Positions 35,515 to 45,287 are shown, numbered from the stretch's first letter. The stretch: DNA of 64,000 nucleotides from Rhizobium aethiopicum (GCF_014197535.1 NZ_JACIFV010000020.1:1-64000); one strand, 5' to 3'. A program made the numbers and translations. The notes: a model not told the origin generated them from the letters alone.

Positions 35515-36486
35515 ATGTACGGCAGAAGGCAGGGGGGTGTTGGCAATAGTTCCGAACAAGGCGGTGAAGACACCTTTAACTGGGTTGAAGGCTTGACTGG
35601 CTCCTCGTCCGGCGAAGCGGCACTGAAAGAAATTTTACTGGCCTGGGCGGAAGACGGGCAGCAGGAGCAGGACGAGGACCGGCACGAGGCAATGGCACGG
35701 ATCGAGGCCTGGACGGAAACCCGCAATTTTCGTGCCCCCCTGAACTTAACATCGCTGTCCCTAACGGCACTGCCCCCCACCTTACCGGCCGGCCTCCAGC
35801 GGCTCAACGCCAATGACAACCGGTTGGGCAGGCTGCCCAACAACCTCCCGCCCGGTCTGCGAAAGCTCTCTGCCTGCGACAACCAGCTGACCACGCTGCC
35901 TGAGGTTCTTCCGGACATGCTCGAGACGCTCTACGTCGACGGCAACCGGCTGACCAGATTGCCGAACGAGCTTCCTTCCGGACTAAAGTATCTCTACGTC
36001 AACCACAACCGGCTGACCAGTTTGCCCGATAACCTGCCGCCTGAGCTCAGGGAGCTTCATGTCACCCGCAACGAAATCGCGCACCTGCCGGAGAATCTCC
36101 CCCTCGAATTGACGGATCTCCGCGCCGAACTCAATAATATAATTCGCCTGCCCGAGCGCCTTCCTGCAAAGCTCACGAGGCTCGAAGTCCCTCACAATGA
36201 ACTGACTAGCCTACCCGAGGACCTCCCGGCCACCCTAAAGTGGCTCAGCACCGACAGTAATGAACTGACCCACCTGCCCCCTAACCTGCCGAGGGGGCTG
36301 GAGGAGCTTAGCGTTCGTGGAAACAACCTGAGAGGACTTGGCGACGGGCGAACTGCACTGCCGTACATTCTGTCGCAGCTTCCGCCTCATTGCAAAGTGT
36401 ACCTGAATAACAATCCGCTGCCAGATCGACTGCGGGCGCACCTGAGCGCGCAAAGCGGGACGAGCCTTCCGCAGATCTTTTTGTGA
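35515..36486 (+). CDS. NopM/IpaH-type LRR effector without the E3 ligase domain
   Basis: The 323-aa protein starts MYGRRQGGVGNSSEQGGEDT behind AAGGA. Residues about 20-30 carry 'FNWVEGLTG', the pattern shared with the other two effectors here. A helical cap follows (about 35-75). Then come nine IpaH-type leucine-rich repeats of 20-21 aa (about 80-280; consensus L..LP..LP..L..L....N.LT). After 'ALPYILSQLPPHCKVYLNNN' the protein ends with 'SAQSGTSLPQIFL', just where IpaH proteins join the NEL ubiquitin-ligase domain. No CxD catalytic loop or NEL sequence can be found downstream. In NopM the LRR binds host targets and NEL ubiquitinates them; this form could only bind. It may be a natural decoy or a truncated gene. 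Confidence 0.85.
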   Translation: MYGRRQGGVGNSSEQGGEDTFNWVEGLTGSSSGEAALKEILLAWAEDGQQEQDEDRHEAMARIEAWTETRNFRAPLNLTSLSLTALPPTLPAGLQRLNANDNRLGRLPNNLPPGLRKLSACDNQLTTLPEVLPDMLETLYVDGNRLTRLPNELPSGLKYLYVNHNRLTSLPDNLPPELRELHVTRNEIAHLPENLPLELTDLRAELNNIIRLPERLPAKLTRLEVPHNELTSLPEDLPATLKWLSTDSNELTHLPPNLPRGLEELSVRGNNLRGLGDGRTALPYILSQLPPHCKVYLNNNPLPDRLRAHLSAQSGTSLPQIFL

Positions 36487-37011
36487 TGCTGCCTGACAAA
36501 CGGGCCAAACTAGGTCCCTGCGTTTTGAGTAAAAGGCCTTTTGCCGAAGCCATGGCGGTGGGGTGCAGGCCAGGTATGACGCGTGCGGATCAAAAACAAT
36601 GAGTTTGCAGGTTTATGCCGCTCGCCGGAATGTGTTGAGTTGTGGAAGCAACAGACGTCTCACTGAAGACTATGGCCGGAAAGCCCAGGCTCGGCACTTG
36701 TGTCCTTCGGGCGACCTTGCATGCGAGCCAGTTCGTACAAAGGATTACCCGCTATCGCGTACCAGGAGGTGCGACGCTTACGGCCTAGAGGCATTGCCGC
36801 CGGTTGGAACGTTCGGAAGCTGGACCCAGATTTCAACAGGCCTCAAGCGCATCCACCATTTCCACATGGTCCACCCCCAGCATCGCGTATTCGTTGATCT
36901 AACTACCCGAGACTCCAGCCTACGGGCCTATTTGCATTCGTCGGCGATCGACGACTCTGTCGCCTATTAGTTGAAATAGGGTTTCGTGGCGAGCCAGCAG
37001 AGGAACAGCCC
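36487..37011. other. DNA downstream of the LRR effector
   Basis: A forward frame (36563-36970, 135 codons) is open but Arg/His-rich, without a ribosome site and without homology I recognise. No NEL-domain remnant is readable in any forward frame. Confidence 0.5.
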
Positions 37012-37317
37012 ATGGATGAGAAAAACAGCCCCATTGTTTGCATCTCGGGTGTAGACGAACGAAAGCTCGGCGCCGCTCTAATCGCGGTCCAATCGGCATT
37101 TAGTGTCGCGATTGCGGAACTATCGAAGCTTCACAAAGGGAACAGTCCTCAGTGGTTCGAAGACCTGGAGGAGGTGGTAATCGCTAACGCAAAAGGCACA
37201 GTCACCGAGGGCATCTCGCTGGATGTCGAGGTGGAAAGCCTCAAATTCGGCATCGACGTCCTTCGGGCGATCTTAGATGTCAGCCGCGTTGAGCTAGGCT
37301 TTGCAGCAAAGGAATAA
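37012..37317 (+). CDS. Small hypothetical protein, 101 aa
   Basis: I do not recognise it. ATG 37012 follows GAGGA at 7 bases. The protein (MDEKNSPIVCISGVDERKLG...) is acidic, soluble and probably two-layered alpha/beta; it repeats a 'V-A-I/V-E-hydrophobic' pattern but has no signal peptide or catalytic motif. Codon use and start signal look like a real gene. It stands alone between the LRR effector and a small reverse gene. Confidence 0.65.
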   Translation: MDEKNSPIVCISGVDERKLGAALIAVQSAFSVAIAELSKLHKGNSPQWFEDLEEVVIANAKGTVTEGISLDVEVESLKFGIDVLRAILDVSRVELGFAAKE

Positions 37318-37946
37318 CCTTTCGCCCAAACGAGGTCTCGATGCTATTTGGCGCCGGAGATGTTCGATGCACACTCGAACCTTCGCATGAGTACCGCGCT
37401 CGTCGCCAAAGTCGCCCGCATCGTCACCAAATGGTACGGTCGTCCGACAAACCAGGAGGTCTTGCCGCAGATGATCGACGATACGACCTATGCATGGCGC
37501 ACCGGCGTTTTTGAGGCAACGCGCGTTTTCCATGCGGAAGACCCGGGCGGACCAACCTTCATCGGGGGCAATTTGCGCAAGCCGGACTCCCATGGAAGAC
37601 AATAACTTGTCGGACGCTGGGCGCACGAGACTGAGGGACTCAGCGTTGAAGATGTGCCGACAAGCTCGGCATTAGCGATGCACCCTGTATAGCGGGCAGC
37701 GACCGCCTTGCCATGCTTGAAGATGCCCTGAGCCGACACGCCCACAGTTGATAAAGATGTCGACTCAGTACCGCCGGCCGCTCCTCACCTTCTACCTTGC
37801 TGAGCCGCCAGCCATTGCGGCTCGTGGCAAGGATTTTTCGGACTCTTCCCGAGAATATGCACAACGCGACGCAGCGCTTGTCGACCCGCTGTTTCGTGAA
37901 GTTCGCGCTCGCCAGGAAATGGTGCGTGATGAGCCCTTTGTAAGAG
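37318..37946. other. Unassigned DNA
   Basis: A forward frame 37348-37605 contains 'VARIVTKWYGRPTNQEVLPQ' but has no ribosome site and is matched by equally open reverse frames. I cannot support a gene. Confidence 0.45.
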
Positions 37947-38246
37947 TCACCCTTGCGCCGGCAGTCCGAGACCTCCCCGTTCATCTGGTTCGTCGTCTGG
38001 AATCGCAATCGATCGATGATCGACCTCCGCCCCTTCGTCGCAGGGATACACATCAAGTGGCATTGACCTGGACAGCGACCGCTCGCGCTGGAGCGCCGAA
38101 TACCGGCGGCGCATTTCACCGGACGCAATCGACCCTGCCGTCCAAAGAGCGACCAGTTCCATGAAACCCGGGTCTTCATCGATCCGGATTCCTCGCGCCT
38201 TCCAACGCGCGATGACCCGCTCGGCTATGTCCCTGCGTGAATCCAT
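37947..38246 (-). CDS. Small hypothetical protein, 99 aa
   Basis: The start ATG 38246 has AGGGA 8 bases upstream; a GTG two codons earlier is also in frame. The protein begins MDSRRDIAERVIARWKARGI and continues 'RIDEDPGFMELVALWTAGSI'. The first half is helical and resembles, in general layout, small antitoxin-like proteins (VbhA-type 'A..IA..I..G......L..Y..GEI'), but the match is too weak to name. The C-terminal 35 residues are acidic and probably disordered. No partner Fic toxin gene is adjacent. Confidence 0.6.
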   Translation of the reverse strand: MDSRRDIAERVIARWKARGIRIDEDPGFMELVALWTAGSIASGEMRRRYSALQRERSLSRSMPLDVYPCDEGAEVDHRSIAIPDDEPDERGGLGLPAQG

Positions 38247-38502
38247 TACCACTTCCCTGCCCCCTGCCCCCTACGCGGTTAGATACCAAGATGGTGGGTT
38301 CTTCGCCAGTTCAAACCGTCCAATATGTCACGCCGGCCGCCCGCGATCCGTTTTCAGGAGCTTGTTAGCTGGAGCTATCGAGATCGCAGGACACACTTTC
38401 CAGCTCTCTCCCGACCTGATGGTCCCCGTCACCATCTTTTCCGTCCATGAATAAGGTAGGCCGCCCCCGATCAGTCCAGGCGATTTAAGTGCGAGTCCGC
38501 TT

Positions 38503-38958
38503 TTACGTCGCCTTGAGGTCCGTCAGCACCTTGTCAAAAGCATCCTTGACCGGCTTTGAGATTTCCTCCACCGCCCTGCTTGAGAGCACCCGGACTTCCT
38601 TGGCGTGCTGCAAACTTGTCTCAACCCGCTTGCGGAAAAAGGTCGACTGCTGTTCGAGGATCTGCGACGGCGAATTCGCGCCCAGCAAAGCTTGCAAATG
38701 TGAGAAGCCGGCCTCGGCGTCGGCCTGCAGTGCAGCGATCGTCTTCCACCACAATTCGTTGCCGAATAGACTTGTCGTTTCGAGGATCGGAGGCAGCATT
38801 TTCTGTGTCGCTTCAGCGCCGGACGCAAATTTCAAAAGAGCCTCTGTCACCTTCTTGTTCCCCTTTTCAACAGATGCGGCGAACTGATCTGGCACCTTGA
38901 GCGACGATGACCCCGGGTTTTCGATCGTTTCAAAGGATCTTTCGGAAATCTTGGTCAT
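38503..38958 (-). CDS. Phasin family protein
   Basis: Phasins coat polyhydroxybutyrate granules, which rhizobia accumulate outside and sometimes inside nodules. The 151-aa protein starts MTKISERSFETIENPGSSSL behind AAGGA. It is almost wholly amphipathic helix with the Phasin_2 pattern: 'KVPDQFAASVEKGNKKVTEA' and 'NELWWKTIAALQADAEAGFS', then 'SQILEQQSTFFRKRVETSLQ' and the closing 'SRAVEEISKPVKDAFDKVL'. It is monocistronic; both neighbours are gaps. Confidence 0.9.
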   Translation of the reverse strand: MTKISERSFETIENPGSSSLKVPDQFAASVEKGNKKVTEALLKFASGAEATQKMLPPILETTSLFGNELWWKTIAALQADAEAGFSHLQALLGANSPSQILEQQSTFFRKRVETSLQHAKEVRVLSSRAVEEISKPVKDAFDKVLTDLKAT

Positions 38959-39591
38959 TGCATTTTCCTTCTCTTTGAGTTGGTTGCAAGCTGTGACATC
39001 GGGATTGACCCTTCCGCCGGCGGATGCATGGCCGCTTGGTAGAACGCGGATCCGATGACGAACGGTCAGGTGGCCTCCGTTCCGTTCGTTTCATGAACCG
39101 GCATAATGCAGACTGCTTTCTGCCGCTTGTAACCAGGGATCAGCAAACACCATGCCAACTGCTCCGACGCGCCAAGAAGATGATTTTCTTTTATCAATGG
39201 GCGGGTTGAGGGCAGGTTGATGTGTATTTGAGGGAGAGACCGGCGAACAAAACGTTCCAATCACGACAAACCTGACAAAAGTGGCGGATGCCCGACATTT
39301 GCGAGAAATGTCGACGGTTGCGCTGGGGACAAGGGAATTCACGTGGACTTCAAATCGCGCCAAGGATCATGTGCCTGTTCGTGGCTAAGGGGCGTTACCC
39401 GGAAAATCAAAACTCGCGGAGCTCTCCGCTATTCCATATCGCGCCGCGATATCTTCGAGCGCTTCCTGAAAGACGGCCGCGTCGAAGTGGACTCCACATG
39501 TTGAGCGGGCAATCAAGCCCCAGGCGTTAAGAAAAAATAGCCTGTTTGCTGAAGGTGACGAGGGCGCGACATACTCCTCATCTGATGATGT
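38959..39591. other. Non-coding DNA between phasin and recombinase remnant
   Basis: It contains the phasin promoter region near 38960-39000. The remainder has only short overlapping frames on both strands and no product I can name. Confidence 0.5.
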
Positions 39592-40680
39592 CTATAAAAG
39601 AGGATTTTGAACCGGATCCTGAGATATCGGACGCCGGGATCGCCTGGCATCGGCTTCGCGGCGCACGGTTTCGTGTTGAAGGTCGGAAAGCTGGATGATC
39701 CACGGCGCTCCGGTGCATAACTGGCGAGCGGGAAGGACACCGCTGCTGACCATCCGGTAGGCGGTAGCTCGACTCACCTTTAGAATGTCGGCGGCCTCGT
39801 CGAGGGTTCTCTCACCGCGTTCGGCCCGTTCACCTTCTCGATAGACGGAGATGCCGTGGATGTTGCGAAGACTGCAGACGTGGCTTCGCGTCCAGCTGGC
39901 GCCATGCCCTGTCCGCTTGCCGGATCGATTCAAGATCGCTGCGATCGACAAATCGGGCAACTGCCTCGCCAAGTTGCGAACGAGATCGACAACATCAGCC
40001 TTAACTGCCCAGCGGGTCTGGCCGATCTTGTTTTTCTTCACCGTCATCCGGGTGTGATCGCCACCCTGCCAATGAATGACGAGCGCCAATGTGTCGTCAA
40101 CGGTATCGACAATGATTTCTTTGATCAGCAGCCGAATGATCTTTTGGCGTGTCTCGATAGACGCGTCGGGACCTGTGCCATGCCTTACTATAGATCGCTA
40201 CCGAGCATCATCAATCTTGTACGGTCGTCGGCCGATAAAGCAGGCGTGTTACGGTCGGTCGAGAGCATCTCGAACTGGACCTCGAGATCACGCAATAGGA
40301 TCAGCTTCTCATTCCAGCGCCGCTCCAGTTCGCCGGCGACCAACCGATTGCCCGGATCGACAGCATCATACTGGCGGCGCGCCCTGGCAGCCTCGTATTG
40401 TGCTTGCTTGATTAAGTTCTCGAGTTGCTGTTGATTGTCGCTATGACGCTGCGTGTGCGCCTCCATTGCCCGCAAGGCCGCCTCGATTCCCAGAGGTTGC
40501 AATCGCTCGAGCACCTCCTGCGCCACGGCCCGATCGACCCGCATGCCGCCGAACCCGATACAGTTGCCGACCGCCATGGCGCCGAACGTGCCGCGACAAA
40601 CATATCGCTGCGTATTGCCGCCTTTCCCGGAGTATTGAATGTGCAATCGGCGACCGCAGCGACCGCAACGGAATAGTCAG
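39592..40680 (-). pseudogene. Large serine recombinase, C-terminal remnant
   Basis: The reverse strand carries the zinc-ribbon and C-terminal parts of a large serine recombinase. 'GGNTQRYVCRGTFGAMAVGN' and the coiled coil 'ENLIKQAQYEAARARRQYDA' end at a stop after 'TRLMMLGSDL' (40188). In another frame the protein continues 'HGTGPDASIETRQKIIRLLI', 'KEIIVDTVDDTLALVIHWQG' and 'LARQLPDLSIAAILNRSGK'. The final part adds a MerR/excisionase-type helix-turn-helix ('TLDEAADILKVSRATAYRMV'). The N-terminal catalytic resolvase domain is absent, so the protein is dead. Such recombinases move large mobile elements in rhizobia. Confidence 0.8.
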
Positions 40681-40699
40681 GCAACAAAGCTTGGCGCGC

Positions 40700-40992
40700 A
40701 GTTCAACGAGTTTGGTTGCCGAAAGGCGCGGCGCAGCTACGATCTCGATCGAACTTGCCGCAGGATCAAACATCCATGCCGGAATTTGAAATGAACCACC
40801 GTGTGCCAGAATGAGCAGATAGTGAACGCCTTCGTGCTCATGGCTGCCGGTTACCAAGACGGTTTGGTCAACCAGTGGATGGAAGGGATAGGTGACCCTT
40901 GCTTCAAACGTCGGAAATCCGGCATTATGAACCCGGCTCGGAAGGCGGCGGCAGGACTTGGGCGACGATCGCGACGCTGCTTCAAACTGCAT
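40700..40992 (-). pseudogene. Recombinase-associated small protein remnant (DUF5372-like)
   Basis: The reverse frame reads 'ARVTYPFHPLVDQTVLVTGS', 'HEHEGVHYLLILAHGGSFQI' and 'PAWMFDPAASSIEIVAAPRL'. Proteins starting 'VTHPFHPL' are found next to serine recombinases in rhizobial mobile elements. The upstream 25 residues are not family-like and the end runs into the recombinase remnant in a shifted frame, so I consider it decayed. Confidence 0.55.
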
Positions 40993-41875
40993 TTTGCCGC
41001 GCGCGGCAAAAGCACGTTTATACTGACCAGCAAACTATGCCGATTAACCGACTTTGCCAACGTTTCCGGCACCATAGCGGCCGCCTAGTCGGCATAGCTT
41101 TGGGTCTCTCCGTCGCGAAGGAGAGGACACATGAACGCAACTCAGGATCGCATCGCCCTATGCAGGAAGCTAGTCTACAGTCCACATCGGGACGACGATG
41201 CACGTGGCACTCGCTAAGCCTGTTTCGGGATCTGATCGACTGGCATGTCGGCAATGGAATACTCCGCAGGATTAGCGAGGTTCACGTCGACCGCTTCCCT
41301 GAGCATCGTTTCAAACACTGGAGACCCGACTCGGGCGATTGATCGGCGCTCCGCCGCTCGCCTTTGGCGTTACGGGAGAATGGCTTAATACCGACCGCGC
41401 TTCCTATTCAGCGCAGTGAGCACGAGAAGATCGACGATGCTGGCCGGTCCCAAAAACGGGATGGCAGCTTCTAGAAGTCGATTGAACGGACCGGTCGGGA
41501 CCGGCGTCCGCACGCGGTGCCCCACGGTCTGTCGGCCTCTGAATTCTGTTCTGCAGGTAAAGTCAGCCGACGCCGTCGCGTATCGCGACTTTGGAGCTCG
41601 TTGGGTTCGCTCGCCAGCCCCTTCCTCATGCGATGCGGCTCCGCCCGTTTGCAAGAAACGCTCCGGCGTCCCAATACTTTTGGCTTTGCTCGACGGCGCT
41701 GTATCCCGCAGCTTCGATAGCCTTGCTCCGAAACGCTTCCTGCGGGGTCGTCAACTCCTGCAGTCAGGCGCCTTCCGCCGCTGCGTTATGATCCGTCGGA
41801 GCCAGACTTTCAGCGGCTGTTTCCGCCGCTGACTTTATGGCTGCGGACCCTCACGGTTGAACTCTCCAACCCGGA
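40993..41875. other. Unassigned DNA
   Basis: Frames of 60-150 codons exist on both strands (for example 40899-41342 forward, 41654-41385 reverse) but they contradict each other and contain no recognisable domain. Confidence 0.45.
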
Positions 41876-42052
41876 TTAGTGCCGGTCGAGTTCGGCTTCG
41901 ACCTTCTTGCGACTGTTGCCTACGTTCTTCACGGTCTTCTTCACCGCTTCCTTGGAAATGCCTTCCTTCCGGGCTTCGTACTTCACCTCGTGATCCTGAC
42001 CACCTGCGACGCGAGCACGATCCTGGCTGGGGGCTTTGGATGTGGTTGCCAT
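41876..42052 (-). CDS. DUF3606-like small protein, 58 aa
   Basis: The reverse frame from ATG 42052 to TAA 41876 encodes MATTSKAPSQDRARVAGGQD, then 'HEVKYEARKEGISKEAVKKT' and 'VKNVGNSRKKVEAELDRH'. A perfect AGGAGG ribosome site lies 8 bases upstream. The layout (QDR.R......EV.Y......GIS...+..V..VG.S...+..EL) fits the DUF3606 family of short basic alphaproteobacterial proteins of unknown function. The gene is short but its start signal is among the best in the window. Confidence 0.85.
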   Translation of the reverse strand: MATTSKAPSQDRARVAGGQDHEVKYEARKEGISKEAVKKTVKNVGNSRKKVEAELDRH

Positions 42053-42526
42053 GGTGAGATCCTCCTAATGTCGGTCCTTACGAACGGGCGCCGATTCAAT
42101 AAGTTCCGGCCTCCGTTATGGTGAGGCGCGCTTCGGCGATGTCGCGGACGCGCTGCACATGGCCTCGGGCGAGATGGTTCACTTCGACGATGAGATCGCG
42201 CAAGGCATATCTGCGACCGCAGTTAATCAGTAGCGGACAATTCTTCCCAGGCAGTTGGTACGGCTCGTCGTGTGCCTATGAGCAAACCCATGGATTGATT
42301 GTCATAGAAAGCAGGACTAGAACAACAGCGCTAATGCAGGAGCGCTCGGCATCCGAACGCAGAACAAGATCGCGGCGGAAGCCACGCAAGAGCGTCGTCT
42401 GCGAAGAGAAACCAAGCGGCTCGGCAGGTTGCGGCTAACCTCTGACCGAGTCGGCACCACGAAGGAGCCAACCCATCGGGGACAGATCCCCCTCAGCCGC
42501 TACATCAACGTGATTTGGAGTTTGGA
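42053..42526. other. Non-coding DNA between two small genes
   Basis: Near 42115-42225 the reverse strand reads 'RYALRDLIVEVNHLARGHVQ' and 'RVRDIAEARLTI', a piece of what may be a real but start-less protein. Nothing else can be supported. Confidence 0.4.
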
Positions 42527-42721
42527 ATGGATCAATTTGCTACCGCCGACAACACCTCCGCAGCCGCTCGTCGCCGCGAAGCCAGGATTGCGAAGGGCTA
42601 CAGCCTTGAGGACCTGGCCATCGCCACCGGACTTACGGTCGAGGAAATCGCAGCGGCCGAGGAACCCCTTCAGATCGTGCCTCAGCACCACCTCGAGCGC
42701 ATTGAGCATGTGATCTCATAG
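42527..42721 (+). CDS. Small helix-turn-helix protein, 64 aa
   Basis: From ATG 42527 (GGAG 7 bases upstream) the protein reads MDQFATADNTSAAARRREAR, then 'IAKGYSLEDLAIATGLTVEE' and 'IAAAEEPLQIVPQHHLERIE'. The middle is an XRE-like helix-turn-helix ('SLEDLAIATGLTVEEIAAAE'), and the whole protein is little more than that domain. It would bind DNA as a dimer. It stands alone, with no obvious target operon next to it. Confidence 0.75.
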   Translation: MDQFATADNTSAAARRREARIAKGYSLEDLAIATGLTVEEIAAAEEPLQIVPQHHLERIEHVIS

Positions 42722-43463
42722 CTTCCGTCGCCACCGGCACGCGGTCCCGGTTTAGGGGCCGCAGTCAACCACGGAGGGCGCGGAACGAAAGATCGATGCT
42801 CTATGGGACGTCCTAGGCGCATTGATGCTCCGCTTCACGCCGACAGAATGCGCAAACTACTTCAGGGCTGCTGGATATGAGCCGGATTGAACAGGATTTG
42901 CTCTAGTCGATATTGCGTCCAATTGAAGTGTCATCCGCCATTTTAAGATAACTGCAGAATCACTTAAAGAGAACATGGCACCAATGATCGCACAAACAAC
43001 CGGTCCGCTTCTGCCAACCGACGCAGTTCCGATTGTCGCGATGTTCTTCTACGATATGGCGCAACTATCTGCTCGGTGGCTTAGGTAAGCCACCGCCGTT
43101 CGCGGCTTGTGGCTACTCATCCTGCCGGGCTGCGCTGTCCGTCGCGTCACGCGCCGCACCCAATCGATCGCGATGCTGATGCCAATGCGGAAGCGCTTGG
43201 ACGCCGCCCGGCACCGCCGCCCGGCACCACACCCCTCCTGTATCACCGCTTCTACAACTTCTCGCGGTTATTCGAAACAGGTCTCGCCATCCAGCTCAGC
43301 CTCCTGACCGGCCAGAAGGATGAATCTGATTTGCGTCATAGGGAATCCTTCTCACGGGTCTACCTAAAATCATCCCGCTCTAAGCTTACGCGCACAACTC
43401 GCGGTTCAGCATGAACTCGCAACATCTGTTTTCCGGTGCGAGGGTCATACCTCGATGCGATCG
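42722..43463. other. Unassigned DNA downstream of the lysR-type gene
   Basis: No gene with a start site or recognisable product on either strand. The region separates the accessory block from the uptake operon. Confidence 0.5.
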
Positions 43464-44375
43464 TCAAGCAGCCCGATCTGTCAAAGCCGCGACTATCTCT
43501 TCCAATGCAAATCTTAGGCTATCACTCAGCTTTCGATCTTTTTGCCAAACGACGACGTAGTGATATGTTGCCCCTGGCTGAAATTCGCGGAATGCAACGT
43601 CGAATTCAGCATATTCGCTCGCAATGATCTCGTTCGTAATCGAAACGCCGATCCCTGCCATGACATAGCCAATGTCATGGCCATTGGCGTCATATTCCAC
43701 GGCGATGTCAGGAGCGGTTCCCATATATCGAAGGGCATTGACGCTCATTTGGTGAGAGGCAATTTGCGGGTCGATATCGATGATCGCCTCACTAGCAAGA
43801 TCTTCGGCAGTGACAAGCTGCTGTGCCGCAAATCGATGGTTGGCCGGAAAAAGACATACGTTGGTGGCCGAGCCGACGGGCACCCAATCAAGAATGCGCT
43901 CATCAAGAGGCAATCGGGAGATGCCAAGATCCGAGCGGCCGTTTAACACATGATCTGCAATCTGCTCATAAGTTCCTGATTTCACCTGAACGGCGTAAGA
44001 GCGGCTTCTCTCCCGAATCCTTTTGACCACTTTCGGCAAGGTCGCGAAGGAGAAAGCGCTTGGCGCCGCGATGCCGATCATTCGCGTATCGTTGTTCCGC
44101 AGGAAGTCGATTGACGGTCCGATCCGATCAAGTCCGGCAAACGCCGCGTCGATTGTGCGTAGAAATTCCCATGCCTTGACGGTGGGGATCAACCTGTTGT
44201 TTTCCCGGCGGAAGAGCGCGAAGCCGACAGTCTCCTCTAGCTGCTTGATGTTTTGGCTGACCGCCGGCTGGGTTATTCGCAACATCTGCGCTGCGAGCCT
44301 TTCCGAGCCGGCGCGCATAACCTCCCGCAATATTTGAAGGTGGCGGATCTTCACTCCGGAGTCGGTGATTTCCAT
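43464..44375 (-). CDS. LysR regulator of an opine-type uptake operon (OccR/NocR-like)
   Basis: From ATG 44375 the protein has 303 aa and begins MEITDSGVKIRHLQILREVM; a longer frame from 44414 is less family-like. The helix-turn-helix is 'SERLAAQMLRITQPAVSQNI' (about 20-40), followed by the linker 'FRRENNRLIPTVKAWEFLRT' and a substrate domain to the end. The pattern, and divergent position 213 bases from an amino-acid ABC operon, fit OccR/NocR/ArgP-like regulators that respond to opines or basic amino acids. It probably activates the operon to its right and represses itself through the palindrome between them. Confidence 0.88.
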   Translation of the reverse strand: MEITDSGVKIRHLQILREVMRAGSERLAAQMLRITQPAVSQNIKQLEETVGFALFRRENNRLIPTVKAWEFLRTIDAAFAGLDRIGPSIDFLRNNDTRMIGIAAPSAFSFATLPKVVKRIRERSRSYAVQVKSGTYEQIADHVLNGRSDLGISRLPLDERILDWVPVGSATNVCLFPANHRFAAQQLVTAEDLASEAIIDIDPQIASHQMSVNALRYMGTAPDIAVEYDANGHDIGYVMAGIGVSITNEIIASEYAEFDVAFREFQPGATYHYVVVWQKDRKLSDSLRFALEEIVAALTDRAA

Positions 44376-44412
44376 GGCCGGGAATCTCAATCGTGGTCGA
44401 GCGACGCGCCTC

Positions 44413-44427
44413 ATAAGTTGCGCTTAT
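44413..44427. promoter_or_regulatory. Probable LysR operator
   Basis: ATAAG-TTGCG-CTTAT is a perfect inverted repeat with a 5-base spacer, which fits the LysR-type T-N11-A pattern (T12-A28 in TCATAAGTTGCGCTTATCA). It lies just upstream of the regulator start and 160 bases from the permease start, as autoregulatory LysR sites do. Confidence 0.65.
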
Positions 44428-44587
44428 CAAAACTTCCTGAATCTTATAAATTGACGGCGGCAAGTCAAAGTATATTTTTGACATACGCCAAACTTAGAGC
44501 GCTGGTTAAGCTAATAAATCCAATCTACCCTCGGTTAAATCTCGGCAAGCTCTTAGTATATGTCGGGAGAATACCTTTCCGATTTCG

Positions 44588-45283
44588 GTGCGCTCGCAAG
44601 AATATTGGAGACTTGCATTGTACGCATTTGTAGATCAATTTTTATCTGGATTGAAGAACACACTTTTAGTGTTTGCCTTGAGCTGCGCTTTCGGGACCCT
44701 ATTAGGTTTGCTTATTGCCGTTCTCCGCAACTCGACCCGCAAGTCGGTTTCATCGTGCATGCGGGCCTACACGGGCATCATCCGGGGTGTTCCGGAACTT
44801 CTGATCATCCTCCTGACGTATTTCGGCGGAACCGCCCTTTTGAGCGCGATTGCCGGTGGCTACATCGAGATTAATGCATTCGCGGCCGGTGTCGCGGCAC
44901 TGACCGTCGTGTTCAGTGGGTACGCCGCGGAAATATTCCGTGGTGCGATCAACGCGGTTGCACCGGGCCAACGAGAGGCTGCAGCGGCGCTCGGGCTTTC
45001 GAACGCGCAGATTTGGTTTCTGATCATCATTCCCCAGATGATCCCGATCGCTCTGCCGGCATTCTGCAACCTTTGCATCTCCTTGATAAAGGATACATCG
45101 CTGATTTCCGTCGTCGGGCTGACGGATGTCATGCGCGTCGCCTATATAGGCGCGGGCTCACTGCGCGCTCCACTCCCCTTCTATCTCGCAGCGTCTGCAA
45201 TCTACCTCGCCCTCACAAGCCTGTCGCTTCTTTCGTTCCGGTTATTGGAGCGCCGCTATTCGCTCCCGGCGATGAAAGGTTGA
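44588..45283 (+). CDS. ABC transporter permease, polar amino acid/opine type (HisQ/OccQ-like)
   Basis: The 231-aa integral membrane protein has about five hydrophobic segments ('LLVFALSCAFGTLLGLLIAV', 'LIILLTYFGGTALLSAIAGG', and others). It carries the EAA loop 'GQREAAAALGLSNAQIWFLI' that docks on the ATPase. It is half of the heteromeric permease. The start used is GTG 44588; it has no close ribosome site, so an alternative start 20-40 bases away is possible. It ends 4 bases before the second permease. Confidence 0.93.
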   Translation: MRSQEYWRLALYAFVDQFLSGLKNTLLVFALSCAFGTLLGLLIAVLRNSTRKSVSSCMRAYTGIIRGVPELLIILLTYFGGTALLSAIAGGYIEINAFAAGVAALTVVFSGYAAEIFRGAINAVAPGQREAAAALGLSNAQIWFLIIIPQMIPIALPAFCNLCISLIKDTSLISVVGLTDVMRVAYIGAGSLRAPLPFYLAASAIYLALTSLSLLSFRLLERRYSLPAMKG

Positions 45284-45287
45284 GACA

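Noticed and set aside
37348..37605. Forward 85-codon gene
   Set aside because: No ribosome site, equally long frames on the other strand, no recognisable domain.
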